64,000 nt of DNA from Allohoeflea poritis (GTDB taxonomy: Bacteria > Pseudomonadota > Alphaproteobacteria > Rhizobiales > Rhizobiaceae): assembly GCF_027889715.1 (NCBI RefSeq), contig NZ_JAPJZH010000004.1:62001-126000 (forward strand), written 5' to 3'. Below are positions 62,359-64,000 of this stretch, in pieces (position 1 is the stretch's first letter; each line of letters opens with the position of its first letter). Made by a program: the position numbers and the translations under genes. The notes beneath the pieces were generated by a model. That model was not told the DNA's origin, searched no databases, and worked only from the letters and a program-made list of their open reading frames with translations.

Positions 62359-64000
62359 ATGGCCAAGAAACGAAAAAACCAAACGCGCATTGAACCGTCG
62401 ATGACACGCCGCAACGGCCTGCGCGCGAGCGCCGGCGACCGGGTGGCGGGCGGCCATGCATCTGGAAAGCGCAAGGGCGGGTCGACCAAGAGGAAGGCCG
62501 GCTCCGGGCGGCGCAAGTCGCGATCCGGATCCGCGCGGCGCGGCCTTACGGGTTTTCTGCAGCGATCGCTCTACTGGTGCTTCGTGATCGGTCTTTGGGT
62601 GGCCATCGGGGTCGGCGCCCTTGTGGCCTATTACGGCGCCAAGATGCCGAGCGCGACGACCTGGACGGTTCCCGAGCGGCCGCCGAATGTGAAGATTGTC
62701 TCCAGCGACGGACACACCCTCGCCAATCGCGGCGCCACCGGCGGCGAGGCGCTGACCCTGTCGCGCATGTCGCCCTATATCCCGCAAGCCGTGCTGGCCA
62801 TCGAGGACCGCCGCTTCTATTCCCATTTCGGCGTCGATCCCATTGGCCTTGCCCGCGCCATGACGCAAAACGTGATGGCCGGGCGCATGGTGCAGGGCGG
62901 ATCGACCCTCACCCAGCAGCTCGCCAAGAACTTATTCCTGTCGCCCGAGCGCACGATCGAGCGAAAGGTGCAGGAAGTGCTGCTCGCCTTCTGGCTCGAA
63001 TATAATTTCACCAAGGACCAGATCCTGGAGATGTATCTGAACCGGGTCTATTTCGGTTCGGGCTCCTATGGCGTTGAAGCCGCGTCACGGCGCTATTTCA
63101 AGAAGCCGGCGCGCGATGTGAACCTGGCGCAGGCGGCGCTGCTCGCCGGCCTCCTGAAAGCACCCTCCCGGCTTTCCCCGGCGCGCAACCCGGATGCCGC
63201 CGAAGCGCGCGCCCAGATCGTTCTGGAGGCCATGCGTGACGAGGGTTTCGTGACGGATCGCGAAATCACCACGGCCATGACCCGGGAACCGACGCGGGCC
63301 AAGAGCTACTGGACGGGCGCGGAAAATTATGGCGCCGATCTCGTGATGGACCGGCTGGAAGCGCTGATCGGCGGCAAGGTGACCCGCGATCTCATTGTCG
63401 ATACCACCATCGATTACCGGCTGCAGCAACAGGCGGAAAAGACCATCCGGGGCGCCATCGATCACAGCGGTACCAAGCTCAACGTCTCGCAGGGCGCGCT
63501 CGTCTCCGTCGACGGCTCCGGCGCCATCCGTGCGCTGGTCGGCGGCTATGATTATTCCGTCAGCCAGTACGACCGGGCGACGAAGGCGAAGCGGCAGCCC
63601 GGCTCGGCCTTCAAGCCGTTCGTCTATGCCGCTGCCCTGGAGATGGGCCGCACGCCGCAATCGGTGCGCAATGACGCGCCGATCCGGATCGGCAAGTGGA
63701 CGCCGTCCAATTATGATGAGAAATATCGCGGGCCCGTAACGCTGTCCGAGGCGCTGTCCAGCTCCCTCAACACCATCGCGGCGCAGCTTGTCATGGAAGC
63801 CGGCGCCGACAATGTCGCCAAGACGGCGCGCCGCCTGGGCATCGAATCCAAGCTGCAGACCAACGCATCCATTGCGCTCGGCACATCGGAAGTGACGCTG
63901 ACGGAGCTGACAGCCGCCTACGCGCCCTTCATGAATGGCGGCTACAAGGCCACGCCGCACATCATCAAGCGGGTGCGCACGGCCGACGGCAAGGTGCTTT
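62359..64000 (+). CDS. Penicillin-binding protein 1A, 3' end outside window
   Basis: 547 codons visible from ATG 62359 with no stop before the end of the window. A basic N-terminus (about 70 residues of Lys/Arg/Gly/Ser) precedes one membrane helix (YWCFVIGLWVAIGVGALVAYY). The glycosyltransferase domain has AIEDRRFYSHFGVDPIGLARA with the catalytic Glu, QGGSTLTQQLAKNLFLSPERT, and EMYLNRVYFGSGSYGVEAA. The transpeptidase begins near 335, with the SxxK serine in RQPGSAFKPFVYAAAL near 416-428. It builds and cross-links peptidoglycan. The KTG motif would lie outside the window. Confidence 0.95.
   Translation, partial: MAKKRKNQTRIEPSMTRRNGLRASAGDRVAGGHASGKRKGGSTKRKAGSGRRKSRSGSARRGLTGFLQRSLYWCFVIGLWVAIGVGALVAYYGAKMPSATTWTVPERPPNVKIVSSDGHTLANRGATGGEALTLSRMSPYIPQAVLAIEDRRFYSHFGVDPIGLARAMTQNVMAGRMVQGGSTLTQQLAKNLFLSPERTIERKVQEVLLAFWLEYNFTKDQILEMYLNRVYFGSGSYGVEAASRRYFKKPARDVNLAQAALLAGLLKAPSRLSPARNPDAAEARAQIVLEAMRDEGFVTDREITTAMTREPTRAKSYWTGAENYGADLVMDRLEALIGGKVTRDLIVDTTIDYRLQQQAEKTIRGAIDHSGTKLNVSQGALVSVDGSGAIRALVGGYDYSVSQYDRATKAKRQPGSAFKPFVYAAALEMGRTPQSVRNDAPIRIGKWTPSNYDEKYRGPVTLSEALSSSLNTIAAQLVMEAGADNVAKTARRLGIESKLQTNASIALGTSEVTLTELTAAYAPFMNGGYKATPHIIKRVRTADGKVL

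Noticed and set aside
1-64000. CRISPR arrays or rRNA genes
   Set aside because: No regularly spaced repeats and no rRNA-like segments were seen on either strand.

Overview
The window looks like the chromosome (or a large replicon) of an alphaproteobacterium, most likely Hyphomicrobiales. Supporting signs are GC-rich housekeeping genes, a DUF3768 protein, an Lrp / arginase / ornithine cyclodeaminase cluster, TRAP and peptide ABC transporters, and a class III adenylate cyclase. There are two parts. From 1 to about 29.4 kb is accessory DNA with variable and partly AT-rich composition. From about 29.7 kb to the end is uniformly GC-rich core DNA.

Accessory part, 1-12.6 kb: a biosynthetic island that I read as a previously undescribed system. 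It encodes a leucyl-tRNA-synthetase paralogue with a shortened editing domain and no C-terminal tRNA-elbow domain (1-1419). It also encodes a tRNA with proline anticodon UGG, a non-proline acceptor end and a 109-nt insertion in the D-loop (6401-6587). Thirty-six bases after that RNA comes an 84-residue Ala/Pro-rich peptide gene (6624-6878) with an exact 11-base Shine-Dalgarno, in which all ten proline codons are CCA, the cognate of the UGG anticodon. Around them lie two ATP-grasp ligases, two methyltransferases, a PLP enzyme, a gamma-glutamylcyclotransferase-like protein, a radical SAM enzyme, an arginase-family hydrolase and a caspase-like (clan CD) peptidase. The simplest joint reading is a ribosomal peptide pathway with its own aminoacyl-tRNA synthetase and tRNA, possibly placing a non-standard residue at CCA codons. 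That reading is inference; the parts are visible in the sequence.

Accessory part, 12.8-29.4 kb: DUF3768, an overlapping XRE-regulator / RuvC-like pair, a 76-bp nested palindrome, and a large serine recombinase overlapping a HerA/TraD-type ATPase. Next is a tightly packed minus-strand operon (HAD phosphatase, NPPY methyltransferase, two unknown proteins, P-loop kinase) with a cupin-like protein and a MazG-like protein beside it. Then come a DJ-1/PfpI protein, a cytoplasmic subtilase with a separate small I9-like protein, a tyrosinase, and a dead IS3-family element at the right edge.

Core part, 29.7-64 kb: a peptide-type ABC importer with a convergent Tat-exported binding protein; a membrane-anchored adenylate cyclase; an unknown 724-aa membrane protein; a PAS-GGDEF-EAL protein; an eight-gene catabolic/TRAP transport operon (49.2 down to 42.2 kb) with a divergent GntR regulator. 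Then an AEC transporter, a methyltransferase whose 3' end looks frameshifted, a hydroxyacid dehydrogenase that shares the GntR-type operator, a Nudix hydrolase, polA, the Lrp / arginase / ornithine cyclodeaminase cluster, an M20 peptidase, an acyltransferase, and the 5' part of a penicillin-binding protein 1A gene that runs off the window.
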